DNA of 64,000 nucleotides from Pseudomonas sp. Root71 (GTDB lineage Bacteria; Pseudomonadota; Gammaproteobacteria; Pseudomonadales; Pseudomonadaceae): positions 186,001-250,000 of the forward strand of contig NZ_LMHY01000026.1 in the NCBI RefSeq assembly GCF_001429045.1, in the 5' to 3' direction. Shown one piece after another: positions 24,261-32,328 of this stretch; the first letter of the stretch is position 1, and each line of letters begins with the position of its first letter. The notes below the pieces were generated by a model. The model was not told where the DNA came from, did no database searches, and worked only from the letters and a program-made list of their open reading frames with translations. A program made the position numbers and the translations under genes.

Positions 24261-25295
24261 TTAGTTGTGAGCGTGCAGCGCTTCGTTCAGTTCGATGGCC
24301 GATTTGTGGGTTTTGCATTCCACGGCACCGGTCTCCGAATTGCGACGGAACAGCAGGTCCGGCTGGCCAGCCAGTTCACGGGCCTTGACCACTTTGACCA
24401 GTTGATTGTTCTCGTCCAGCAGCGCCACCTTGGTGCCGGCGGTCACATACAGGCCCGACTCGACGGTGTTGCGGTCGCCCAACGGGATACCGATACCGGC
24501 GTTGGCGCCGATCAGGCAGCCTTCACCGACCTTGATCACGATGTTGCCGCCGCCCGACAGGGTGCCCATGGTCGAGCAACCGCCGCCCAGGTCCGAACCC
24601 TTGCCGACGAATACGCCAGCGGATACGCGGCCTTCGATCATGCCCGGGCCTTCGGTGCCGGCGTTGAAGTTGATGAAGCCTTCGTGCATCACGGTGGTGC
24701 CTTCGCCCACATAAGCGCCCAGGCGCAGACGCGCCGCGTCAGCGATACGCACGCCGGCCGGAACCACGTAGTCGGTCATTTTCGGGAACTTGTCCACCGA
24801 GAACACTTCCAGCAGTTCGCCGCGCAGGCGGGCTTCGAGTTGCAGTTCGGCCAGCTCGCTCAGGTCGACCGCGCCCTGGCTGGTCCAGGCCACGTTTGGC
24901 AGCAACGGGAAAATCCCGGTCAGGTTCAGGCCGTGCGGCTTGACCAGGCGATGGCTCAGCAGGTGCAGCTTGAGGTAGGCCTCGGGGGTGGACGACAGCT
25001 GGGCGTCTTCAGCCAGCAGGGTGGCAACCAGCGGTTTGTGGCTCTCGGCCAGGCGGGTCAGCAGGGCCGCCTGGGCAGCGTCGACGCTTTTCAGGGCTTC
25101 AGCCAGTTGCGAGGCCTGTGCGGTACTGAACGCGATGGCCTGATTGCCTTCGGTGTAGCCCAGGATCGGTGCGATAGCGGCGAGGACTTCAGCCGATGGC
25201 TTGAGTACCGGGGCGGCGTAGAACACTTCCAGCCATGCGCCTTGACGGTTTTGAGTGCCGACGCCGAAGGCCAGGCTGAACAGGGTAGTGGACAT
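24261..25295 (-). CDS. dapD: 2,3,4,5-tetrahydropyridine-2,6-dicarboxylate N-succinyltransferase
   Basis: DapD succinylates tetrahydrodipicolinate, the committed step of the succinylase branch to DAP. The 344-residue protein belongs to the long DapD form. Its C-terminal half is a left-handed beta-helix of hexapeptide repeats (GTTVMHEGFINFNAGTEGPG, then GGGCSTMGTLSGGGNIVIKV). The product is used by DapC (27.2-28.4 kb) and then DapE (17.4-18.6 kb). Confidence 0.95.
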   Translation of the reverse strand: MSTTLFSLAFGVGTQNRQGAWLEVFYAAPVLKPSAEVLAAIAPILGYTEGNQAIAFSTAQASQLAEALKSVDAAQAALLTRLAESHKPLVATLLAEDAQLSSTPEAYLKLHLLSHRLVKPHGLNLTGIFPLLPNVAWTSQGAVDLSELAELQLEARLRGELLEVFSVDKFPKMTDYVVPAGVRIADAARLRLGAYVGEGTTVMHEGFINFNAGTEGPGMIEGRVSAGVFVGKGSDLGGGCSTMGTLSGGGNIVIKVGEGCLIGANAGIGIPLGDRNTVESGLYVTAGTKVALLDENNQLVKVVKARELAGQPDLLFRRNSETGAVECKTHKSAIELNEALHAHN

Positions 25296-25327
25296 GTGTA
25301 TACCTCTAACAAAATTGAACGGGCTGC

Positions 25328-25690
25328 TTACTTGAGCGCGGCCGCGTAGATATCTGGCTTGAAGCCAATCAGGGTTCGGTCACCGAGATCGAGCACCGGG
25401 CGCTTGATCATCGAGGGTTGTGCGAGCATCAGTTCGATGGCTTTCGTCTGGTCGAGATCGGCTTTGCGTTCGTCGTCGAGCTTGCGAAAGGTCGTGCCTG
25501 CACGGTTCAACACCACTTCCCAACCGTGCTCGCTGCACCATTGGGTCAGGTGTTCACGGTCGATACCGACCGCCTTGTAATCATGAAAGTCATAGCTGAC
25601 AGCGTGTTCATCGAGCCAGGTGCGCGCCTTTTTCATGGTGTCGCAGGCTTTGATGCCGAAAAGGTGCAACGTTTTGCTTGAAACGGTCAA
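25328..25690 (-). CDS. ArsC/Spx-family reductase (YffB-like)
   Basis: The 120-residue thioredoxin-like protein has TLHLFGIKACDTMKKARTWL with a single active-site-like cysteine (Cys16) and ends with SMIKRPVLDLGDRTLIGFKP, typical of the YffB branch. No ATG fits the family N-terminus. A TTG at 25690 preceded by AAGGGGG gives the expected start LTVSSKTLH (read MTVSS). Location next to dapD is conserved in pseudomonads from memory. Physiological substrate unknown; true arsenate reduction is unlikely for this branch. Confidence 0.85.
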   Translation of the reverse strand: MTVSSKTLHLFGIKACDTMKKARTWLDEHAVSYDFHDYKAVGIDREHLTQWCSEHGWEVVLNRAGTTFRKLDDERKADLDQTKAIELMLAQPSMIKRPVLDLGDRTLIGFKPDIYAAALK

Positions 25691-25765
25691 GGATTTGCCC
25701 CCTTTGCAGGTGCTGGAAATAATTGGTCCGGGATTATGCCATGGCCTTTCAGTTAAAACGCAAAA

Positions 25766-25859
25766 CCTGTGGGAGCGAGCCTGCTCGCGATTGGGCCATG
25801 ACATCCAGCATCATGGTTGGCTGATGCGCAGCCATCGCGAGCAGGCTCGCTCCCACAGG
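25766..25859. repeat. REP palindrome, type II
   Basis: CCTGTGGGAGCGAGCCTGCTCGCGAT and its inverted copy flank about 42 bases. It lies between the reductase gene and the antiporter pseudogene. Confidence 0.9.
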
Positions 25860-25944
25860 GGTTGCGGTGTTTCAGGGCACTCTGTACCTGTGCGACGTAG
25901 GTGCAAGGGACACCCGTAGTCTAAGCGGCCAATATGGCACTTCA

Positions 25945-26214
25945 ATGCTGTCGATTTTCCGGGAACCACTGTTTATGCAAACCGCCGCTGGGGCCTTACT
26001 CGCCTGGCGACGCTGGGTTTGCATGTGGCAATCGACCCTGAACTGTTTCTGTTTCTGTTTCTGCCGCCGCTGTTGTTCTTCGACGGCCGCAGAGCTCAAG
26101 GCGCGAATGATGTCCGAGTATCGCCATCAATTGGAGTTGTACAGCCTCAGCCGTCATCACCAGATGGGTGATGACGTGTTGCGCGAGGTGTTGGGGGGAA
26201 TTGGACCGAAGTGA
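25945..26214 (+). pseudogene. Collapsed Na+/H+ antiporter (CPA1/NhaP type) gene
   Basis: Three fragments of one antiporter are recognisable. Bases 25960-26004 encode PLFMQTAAGALLAW. Bases 26013-26090, in another frame, encode LGLHVAIDPELFLFLFLPPL then LFFDGRR, the N-terminal CPA1 signature. Bases 26089-26214 encode the polar C-terminus (AELKARMMSEYRHQLELYSL... DDVLREVLGGIGPK, then TGA). The large membrane core between DG.R and AELKAR is missing, and a frameshift lies near 26005. Pseudomonads carry an intact antiporter at this place between dapD/yffB and dapC (from memory). This is therefore a gene eroded by a deletion of over 1 kb. Confidence 0.85.
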
Positions 26215-26270
26215 GGCCAGGCTTGGAGCGGTAAAGTGAGTTGGTAAGTAATGTCTTGAATCCGGCTGCA

Positions 26271-26999
26271 TTATTGTTTTGGGTAAATCTTGCGCATCAG
26301 GCGACGATCATTTTGACTAAGTATCGTATTTTTTTGTACCGACCAATCGCCCGTCGTAAGTTCGTTGGATATGGGGTAGTGCATGATTGAAGTTGGATCG
26401 TAGACCGTCGTGCGGGTGAGTTTGTCTTCAAGTAATTTGAATAAGTTGTGATCGACCTCTTCTTTGCTCCACTGATAGGCGGATAAGTAAAAATCATAGA
26501 CGGCGGGTTTGTTCCATGGAATATCGGCTTTTGGATGTTGATGTTCATGTTGCATCCCCAGCGCATGGCCAAATTCATGTAGAACAGTGGCTTCGAATCC
26601 GGGGTGCTCTGGATCCGTGCCGATGTTCATTGTGTTTTCATCAGGACCGCGCAACATGGCATCAGTGCCAATGGCGGAGTAGTTAAGGGGGGGCTCCATG
26701 GTGATACGGATATCGCCCTCTGTGCCGTTGACAAAATCCAGTTTGAGATTGATGGAGGGTTGCCATACTTTGATGGCCTTTATCGCTGCCTCACGGTGTG
26801 TGCTGGATGGCGGGTTGAGGAAAGCAATTTTCAGCGTTCTGTGGCTAGCCCAGAACTTGGAATGAATGGCGACGCCGCGTTTGTTTCGACCACCTGGTGA
26901 TGCGGTGGGGGCATTGCTGGGGTTTTCATTGATGGCCGTCTCGTATGAATCTTGCTCATTTAATGGGCCGATAATTTTGCAGGGCTGTTCATTCAGCAT
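26271..26999 (-). CDS. Zinc metalloprotease of the metzincin type, no signal peptide
   Basis: The 242-residue protein carries HEFGHALGMQH at residues 141-151, the extended metzincin zinc motif HEXXHXXGXXH. A Met-turn-like SIMHY follows at 204-208, resembling astacin/M12 enzymes. The N-terminal 40 residues are polar (MLNEQPCKIIGPLNEQDSYE), with no signal sequence or lipobox. AAGGAG lies upstream of the ATG. It stands alone between the antiporter pseudogene and dapC and is AT-richer than its neighbours, suggesting acquisition. Substrate and export route unknown. Confidence 0.88.
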   Translation of the reverse strand: MLNEQPCKIIGPLNEQDSYETAINENPSNAPTASPGGRNKRGVAIHSKFWASHRTLKIAFLNPPSSTHREAAIKAIKVWQPSINLKLDFVNGTEGDIRITMEPPLNYSAIGTDAMLRGPDENTMNIGTDPEHPGFEATVLHEFGHALGMQHEHQHPKADIPWNKPAVYDFYLSAYQWSKEEVDHNLFKLLEDKLTRTTVYDPTSIMHYPISNELTTGDWSVQKNTILSQNDRRLMRKIYPKQ

Positions 27000-27127
27000 T
27001 GACTATCTCCTTGTCGATAACTTCCTAAGGTTGAAAAAACGCTTGGGTTCGGCGTGGAGATTAGTTTTTTAGTTATTCGAAGGTAAAGTTTCTGACTATT
27101 AGAGAGTGTTGCGCTAGTTGAAGGTCG

Positions 27128-27160
27128 CCCGCACTGCATTGCACAGTGCGGGTGGTTTTT
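27128..27160 (+). terminator. Strong hairpin terminator oriented on the plus strand
   Basis: CCCGCACTG pairs perfectly with CAGTGCGGG across a 7-base loop and is followed by TGGTTTTT on the plus strand. It lies directly after the dapC stop on the minus strand, where the T-run would be on the wrong side. It may be the old terminator of the plus-strand antiporter, now separated from it by the metalloprotease gene. Confidence 0.6.
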
Positions 27161-27163
27161 GAA

Positions 27164-28363
27164 TTATCGATTACGAGTGACAAAATCACGAATGCGCTCG
27201 GCAGCCTCGACACACTCCGCCAACGGCGCAACCAACGCCATGCGCACGCGTCCGGCTCCCGGATTGACGCCATCGACATCCCGCGACAGATAAGAACCCG
27301 GTACCACGGTCACGTGCTCCTCCTCGAACAGGTCGCGGCAGAACGCAGCGTCGTCACCGGCTACATTCGGCCACAGATAGAAGCTGCCATCCGGCCGCTG
27401 TACGTCAATGACCGGGCTGAGGATTTCCAGCACCGCATCGAACTTCTCGCGATACAGCGCCCGGTTGGCGCGCACGTGCACTTCGTCATTCCAGGCGGCA
27501 ACGCTGGCCAGTTGGGTTTGAACCGGCATCGCGCAGCCGTGGTAGGTGCGGTAGAGCAGGAATCCCTTGAGGACGTCGGCATCACCGGCCACAAAGCCCG
27601 AACGCAGGCCTGGCAGGTTTGAACGCTTGGACAGGCTGTGGAACACCACGCAGCGTTTGAAGTCCTTGCGGCCTAATTCCGCGCAAGCGCTGAGCAGGCC
27701 TGGTGGTGGAGTCTGTTCGTCGAAATACAGTTCGCTGTAGCACTCGTCCGCGGCGATTACGAAATCGTGTTCATCGGCCAGGGCGATCAGTTTTTTCAGG
27801 GTGTCGACCGGGATCAAGGCGCCGGTCGGGTTGCCTGGCGAGCACAGGAACAGGATCTGGCAGCGCTTCCAGATGTCCGGCGACACGGCGTCGAAATCCG
27901 GGTTGAAGCCGTTTTCGTCCAGGCACGGCAGGTAATGCGGCTTGGCCCCGGCGAGGAACGCCGCGCCTTCGTAGATCTGGTAGAAGGGGTTCGGGCTGAC
28001 TACCAGCGCGTCATCGCCACGGTTGACTACGGTCTGGGTGAAGGCAAACAAGGCCTCGCGGGTACCGTTGACCGGCAGCACGTTGCGCGCCGGGTCGATC
28101 CAGCCCTTGGGGACATCGAAGCGCCGCTCGCACCATGCCGCGATGGCTTCACGCAGCTCCGGGATACCGAGTGTGGTCGGGTACACGGCCATTTTTTCCA
28201 GATTGCTGGCCAAAGCCTCAGCGACAAAGCTTGGCGAACGGTGTTTCGGCTCGCCGATGGACAGCGCGATCGGACGCTTGTCCGGGTTTGGCGTCACGCT
28301 GCCGAGCAGGGCGCGGAGTTTCTCGAACGGGTAGGGCTGGAGCTGGGACAGAGCGTTGTTCAT
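27164..28363 (-). CDS. dapC: Succinyldiaminopimelate transaminase
   Basis: DapC is the PLP aminotransferase converting N-succinyl-2-amino-6-ketopimelate to succinyl-L,L-DAP. The 399-residue class I fold shows NVLPVNGTREALFAFTQTV, the aspartate-bearing IAADECYSELYF and the PLP lysine in VVFHSLSKRSNLPGLRSGF (about residues 230-248). The N-terminus NALSQLQPYPFEKLRALLG matches the DapC type. It is the third DAP gene of the window, upstream of dapD's position and separated from it by the pseudogene and protease. Confidence 0.93.
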   Translation of the reverse strand: MNNALSQLQPYPFEKLRALLGSVTPNPDKRPIALSIGEPKHRSPSFVAEALASNLEKMAVYPTTLGIPELREAIAAWCERRFDVPKGWIDPARNVLPVNGTREALFAFTQTVVNRGDDALVVSPNPFYQIYEGAAFLAGAKPHYLPCLDENGFNPDFDAVSPDIWKRCQILFLCSPGNPTGALIPVDTLKKLIALADEHDFVIAADECYSELYFDEQTPPPGLLSACAELGRKDFKRCVVFHSLSKRSNLPGLRSGFVAGDADVLKGFLLYRTYHGCAMPVQTQLASVAAWNDEVHVRANRALYREKFDAVLEILSPVIDVQRPDGSFYLWPNVAGDDAAFCRDLFEEEHVTVVPGSYLSRDVDGVNPGAGRVRMALVAPLAECVEAAERIRDFVTRNR

Positions 28364-28379
28364 CGGGGGCCTCTTTCAA

Positions 28380-28414
28380 TGTGGGAGCGAGCTTGTGGCT
28401 AGGGGGCTCCCACA
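28380..28414. repeat. Partial type II REP arm/hairpin
   Basis: TGTGGGAGC at the left pairs with GCTCCCACA at the right around a degenerate loop (GAGCTTGTGGCTAGGGG). It looks like an eroded type II REP lying between glnD and dapC. Confidence 0.55.
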
Positions 28415-28430
28415 GGGGAAATATGTTGAT

Positions 28431-31133
28431 TCAGATGCTGATGCGCGACAGTTTGATATCAGGTTCCTGGTTGACGCTCAGCTGTTCGACGATCGCATCC
28501 TGCAGGCGGCTGCACAGCAGCGGGTCGGACAGCGGCTGATTGTTGGCGTCGGTGATGAAGAACACGTCTTCCACGCGCTCGCCGAGGGTGGCGATCTTGG
28601 CGTTCTGCAACGACAGGTCGAACTCCAGGAAGATCGTGCCAATGCGCGCCAGCAGGCCCGGGCGGTCGGGCGCCGTGAGTTCCAGCACCGTCACCGGGCG
28701 CTGGGCGTCGTTGTGGATCGTCACCTGTGGCGCAAAGGCGAAATGCTTGAGCTGACGCGGTACCCGGCGCTGGATGATGGTCGGGTAGTTGTCCGGGTTG
28801 CGCAGGGCTTCGGTCAGGCCCTCGCGGATCTGTTTTACCCGCGCCGGGTTATCGCCAATCGAGTCGCCGTCGGTGTCGAGCACGATATAGGTGTCGAGGG
28901 TGAACTGGCTGCTGGAGGTGATGACCCGGGCGTCGTGGATGTTCAGGTTGAGCTGGTCCATCGCGGCCACAGTCACGGCAAAGAAGTCGTGCTGGTCAGG
29001 GGCGTAGATGAAGATCTGCGTGCCACCTTCGAACTCGCGCTGGGTGGTTTCCTTGATCAGCACCAGTGGTCCGCCGTCGGCCGGTTGCTGGAGGATCGCG
29101 TCACTGTGCCAGGCGACGTCGCCGGCGGTGTGGCGCAGGAAATAGTCATCACCCAGCTGCGCCCACAACTGCTCGACGTCGTCCGGGTCGGTGCCGCCGC
29201 GCACCAGGATATCCAGGGCGGCGCTCTGGGTCTGGCGGATCTGCTCTTCGCGATCCACCGGGTTCTCCAGGCCGCGACGCAGGGCGCGCTTGGTCTCGGT
29301 GTAGAGCTGGCGCAGCAGGCTGGCGCGCCAGGAGTTCCACAGGGTCGGGTTGGTGGCGTTGATGTCGGAGACGGTGAGCACATACAGGTAGTCGAGGCGG
29401 GTTTCGTCGCCGACGATCTGGGCGAAATCGTGGATCACCTGCGGGTCGGACAAGTCCTTGCGCTGGGCGGTGGTCGACATCACCAGGTGGTTTTGCACCA
29501 GCCACACGATCAGGCGGCTGTCCCACACTGGCAGCTGATGGCGCTGGCAAAACGCCTCGGCATCGACCGCTCCGATGTCCGAGTGGTCGCCATGTCGGCC
29601 TTTGCCGATGTCGTGGTACAGGCCGGCCATGTAGATCAGCTCGGGTTTGGGCAGTTTTCCCATGAGCTTGCTGGCCAGCGGGAATTTTTCCGACACCTGG
29701 GTGTACTGCAACTTACGCAGGTGCTTGATCAGGTTCAGGGTGTGGGCATCGACCGTATAGATGTGGAACAGGTCGTGTTGCATCTGCCCGACGATGAAAC
29801 CGAATTCGGGCAGGTAACGCCCCAGGATGCCGTAACGATTCATGCGCCGCAGGTTGCGGTGGATGCCGATCTTGCATTTGAACAATTCGATAAACAGGCT
29901 GGTGTTGCGAATATCGTTGCGGAAGTCGTCGTCGATCAGGTGGCGGTGTTCCCGCAGCAGGCGAATGGTGTCGGCGCGCACGCCCTTGATTTCCGGCTGC
30001 TGGGCCATCAGCACGAAGATTTCGAGCATGGCGAACGGCGTGCGGCGGAAAACGTTGTCGTTGCGTGCCTCGATGTAGCCGTCATGCAACTGGAAACGCG
30101 AGTTGATCGGCTGCGGTGGCGATTCGTCTTCCGGTGCGAGGATGACTTCCTCGAAGTGCTGGATGATCAGGTCGCTGAGCTGGGCGATGCTCATGACCAC
30201 CCGGTAATACTGCTGCATGAAGTTTTCGATGGCTTGCTTGGCGTCGTCGCCTTTGAAGCCCAGCAGCCCGGCAATAGTGCGCTGGTGATCGAACAGCAGG
30301 CGGTCTTCGGAGCGGCCAGCCAACATGTGCAGGGCATAGCGAACCTTCCACAGGAACTCCTGGGAGGAGGCGAGCAGGGCGTTTTCACTCTCCACCAGGA
30401 ACCCTTCCCCAGCCAGTGCCCGCAGGTTCAGGGTGCCGTACTCGCGACGGGCTACCCACAGAATCGTCTGGATATCCCGCAGGCCGCCGGGTGAGCCTTT
30501 GACGTTGGGTTCCAGGTTGTATTCGGTGTCGTTGTACTTGTGGTGGCGAGCCTTTTGTTCGGCACGCTTGGCCAGGAAGAAGTCCTTGCTCGGCCACATG
30601 TGCCCGGTACCGGTGACGTCCAGCATGCGCTGGCGCAAATGCTCGGGGCCGGCGATGGTGCGGCTTTCCATCAGGTTGGTGACGACCGTCAGGTCGGCGC
30701 GGGCCTCGACGGCGCACTCGTCGACCGAACGAACGCTCTGACCGACTTCCAGGCCGATGTCCCACAACAGCGTCAGAAAACGCTCGATGGAATCGCGGAA
30801 AACCTCGTGGTCGGCGCTGTCCAGCAGGATCAGCAAATCGATGTCGGAATAGGGGTGCAATTCGCCACGGCCGTAGCCGCCGACCGCGACCAGTGCGATG
30901 TCGGCGTCCTCGCTCCAGCTGAACTGCTCCCAGGCCTTTTGCAGGATGTTGTCGACGAACCAGGCGCGATCCTCGATCAGCCGGCGAATGTCCCGGCCGT
31001 TGCGAAAGCGCGTGTCGAGCACTTCGCGGGCCTGGCGGATCGCCTTCTTGAAGGCCGAGATCGGGCTTGCCTTCAGGGCCAGTTCAGCCTGGAACTGGCC
31101 GCGGTCGAAGAGTTCGGGATCCACCTGCGGCAT
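28431..31133 (-). CDS. glnD: Bifunctional uridylyltransferase/uridylyl-removing enzyme (PII modifier)
   Basis: GlnD senses glutamine and modifies PII to control nitrogen assimilation. The 900-residue protein has the nucleotidyltransferase motif GGYGRGELHPYSDIDLLIL (about residues 88-106). The HD hydrolase motif YHDIGKGRHGDHS lies near residue 510. Two C-terminal ACT domains follow (PDQHDFFAVTVAAMDQLNLN and LTAPDRPGLLARIGTIFLEF). Length and order match the family. It lies 41 bases downstream of map on the minus strand. Confidence 0.95.
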   Translation of the reverse strand: MPQVDPELFDRGQFQAELALKASPISAFKKAIRQAREVLDTRFRNGRDIRRLIEDRAWFVDNILQKAWEQFSWSEDADIALVAVGGYGRGELHPYSDIDLLILLDSADHEVFRDSIERFLTLLWDIGLEVGQSVRSVDECAVEARADLTVVTNLMESRTIAGPEHLRQRMLDVTGTGHMWPSKDFFLAKRAEQKARHHKYNDTEYNLEPNVKGSPGGLRDIQTILWVARREYGTLNLRALAGEGFLVESENALLASSQEFLWKVRYALHMLAGRSEDRLLFDHQRTIAGLLGFKGDDAKQAIENFMQQYYRVVMSIAQLSDLIIQHFEEVILAPEDESPPQPINSRFQLHDGYIEARNDNVFRRTPFAMLEIFVLMAQQPEIKGVRADTIRLLREHRHLIDDDFRNDIRNTSLFIELFKCKIGIHRNLRRMNRYGILGRYLPEFGFIVGQMQHDLFHIYTVDAHTLNLIKHLRKLQYTQVSEKFPLASKLMGKLPKPELIYMAGLYHDIGKGRHGDHSDIGAVDAEAFCQRHQLPVWDSRLIVWLVQNHLVMSTTAQRKDLSDPQVIHDFAQIVGDETRLDYLYVLTVSDINATNPTLWNSWRASLLRQLYTETKRALRRGLENPVDREEQIRQTQSAALDILVRGGTDPDDVEQLWAQLGDDYFLRHTAGDVAWHSDAILQQPADGGPLVLIKETTQREFEGGTQIFIYAPDQHDFFAVTVAAMDQLNLNIHDARVITSSSQFTLDTYIVLDTDGDSIGDNPARVKQIREGLTEALRNPDNYPTIIQRRVPRQLKHFAFAPQVTIHNDAQRPVTVLELTAPDRPGLLARIGTIFLEFDLSLQNAKIATLGERVEDVFFITDANNQPLSDPLLCSRLQDAIVEQLSVNQEPDIKLSRISI

Positions 31134-31174
31134 CGATTGGCTTTCCTTTCTATAGGCGATGTACGGTAACGGGA

Positions 31175-31957
31175 TCAGGCCGAAACGCGAGGGATGGTGT
31201 CATCGCTGCGCAAGGTGAAGATCTCGTAACCGGTTTCGGTCACCAGCAGGGTGTGTTCCCACTGTGCCGAGAGCTTGCGGTCCTTGGTGATCGCGGTCCA
31301 GCCATCGCCCAGTACCTTGGTGTCGGCACGGCCCTGGTTGATCATCGGCTCGATGGTGAAGGTCATGCCAGCCTTGAGTTCCATTCCGGTGCCGGCTCGG
31401 CCGTAGTGCAGGATCTGCGGCTCTTCGTGGAACACCTTGCCGATACCATGGCCGCAGAATTCACGAACCACCGAGAAGCCGTTCTTTTCCGCGTGCTTCT
31501 GGATGATTTCGCCGATGTCGCCCAGGCGGCAGCCGGGCTTGACGATCTCGATCGCCTTGTACATGCATTCCTGGGTCACCTGGGACAGGCGCTCAGCCCA
31601 GACCGGCACGGTGCCGACGTGGAACATGCGGCTGGTATCGCCGTGGTAACCGTCCTTGATGACGGTGACGTCGATGTTCAGGGTGTCGCCATCCTTGAGC
31701 GGCTTGTCGTTCGGGATGCCATGGCAGACCACATGGTTGATCGACGTGCAGATCGACTTTGGATAGCCCTTGTAGTTGAGCGGGGCAGGGATGGCTTTCT
31801 GCTCATTGACGATGTAGTCGTGGCAGATCTGGTTCAGTTGGTCGGTGGTAACGCCCGGCTTGACGTATTCGGCAATCATTTCCAGCACATCGGCGGCCAG
31901 TTTGCCGGCGATACGCATTTTGGCGATATCCTCGGGGGTTTTGAGGGTGACGGTCAT
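31175..31957 (-). CDS. map: Methionine aminopeptidase, type I
   Basis: Map removes the initiator methionine from nascent proteins. The 260-residue enzyme has the substrate histidine in NHVVCHGIP and metal-binding residues in DVTVIKDGYHGDTSRMF, FCGHGIGKVFHEEP, MTFTIEPMIN and SAQWEHTLLVT. It is divergent from rpsB, the usual arrangement in gammaproteobacteria. Start MTVTLKTPEDIAKMRIAGKL. Confidence 0.95.
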   Translation of the reverse strand: MTVTLKTPEDIAKMRIAGKLAADVLEMIAEYVKPGVTTDQLNQICHDYIVNEQKAIPAPLNYKGYPKSICTSINHVVCHGIPNDKPLKDGDTLNIDVTVIKDGYHGDTSRMFHVGTVPVWAERLSQVTQECMYKAIEIVKPGCRLGDIGEIIQKHAEKNGFSVVREFCGHGIGKVFHEEPQILHYGRAGTGMELKAGMTFTIEPMINQGRADTKVLGDGWTAITKDRKLSAQWEHTLLVTETGYEIFTLRSDDTIPRVSA

Positions 31958-32160
31958 ACAGGCTCTCTCTGCGCCAGGCGGCGCTTTCTAAACGGAAAGG
32001 GCATTGCGCGATCGAACTTCGCGGCCCTGAAAAATGCGATTCTACCAGACGAGCAGCGCAAATCTGCGCCCGCGTGCATCGCTTCTCTCTATAGAATGGT
32101 GCATTCTTGGCGGATTCCAAGGGATTGAGCAAAACGCTCGCCAGGATTTCAGAATCCGGG

Positions 32161-32189
32161 TTCCGTTTTGCCCTGCCTTATGGTATAAA
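32161..32189 (+). promoter_or_regulatory. Promoter of rpsB-tsf
   Basis: A -10 TATAAA at 32184 (within GTATAAAATGCGCC) has a weak -35 TTCCGT 17 bases upstream. It would give an rpsB leader of about 130 bases. Confidence 0.55.
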
Positions 32190-32221
32190 ATGCGCCGCTT
32201 TCCGGGGATGTCCCGTAAAGC

Positions 32222-32328
32222 CTAAATCCACACACGTGTCGACACGATGACCTGGGTGCCTTCAGCTGATGCTGCTGGTTGGTCATTGGGATACGTGGAG
32301 GCCAAACCCGACTTATTAAGGAACTATC
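32222..32328 (+). promoter_or_regulatory. Structured rpsB leader, candidate S2 autoregulatory element
   Basis: The leader contains the palindrome CGTGTCGACACG at 32235-32246 and a longer stem ATGACC (32247-32252)/GGTCAT (32281-32286) closing a CAGC..GCTG inner hairpin. Ribosomal protein S2 represses rpsB-tsf translation in E. coli through its leader (known). That this leader does the same is inferred. Confidence 0.45.

Noticed and set aside
25867..26214. A 115-codon open frame read as an intact small protein over the antiporter remnant
   Set aside because: It begins inside a REP-adjacent spacer. It contains a cysteine/phenylalanine-rich middle only because it reads the antiporter segment in the wrong frame.
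26604..26900. A 98-codon plus-strand frame inside the metalloprotease gene
   Set aside because: The minus-strand gene has an intact zinc motif and ribosome-binding site; the opposite frame shows no similarity or start signal.
28356..30494. A 712-codon open frame on the plus strand opposite glnD
   Set aside because: glnD on the minus strand has all family domains. The opposing frame is open only because GC-rich codon bias avoids stops, and its translation shows no domain or signal.
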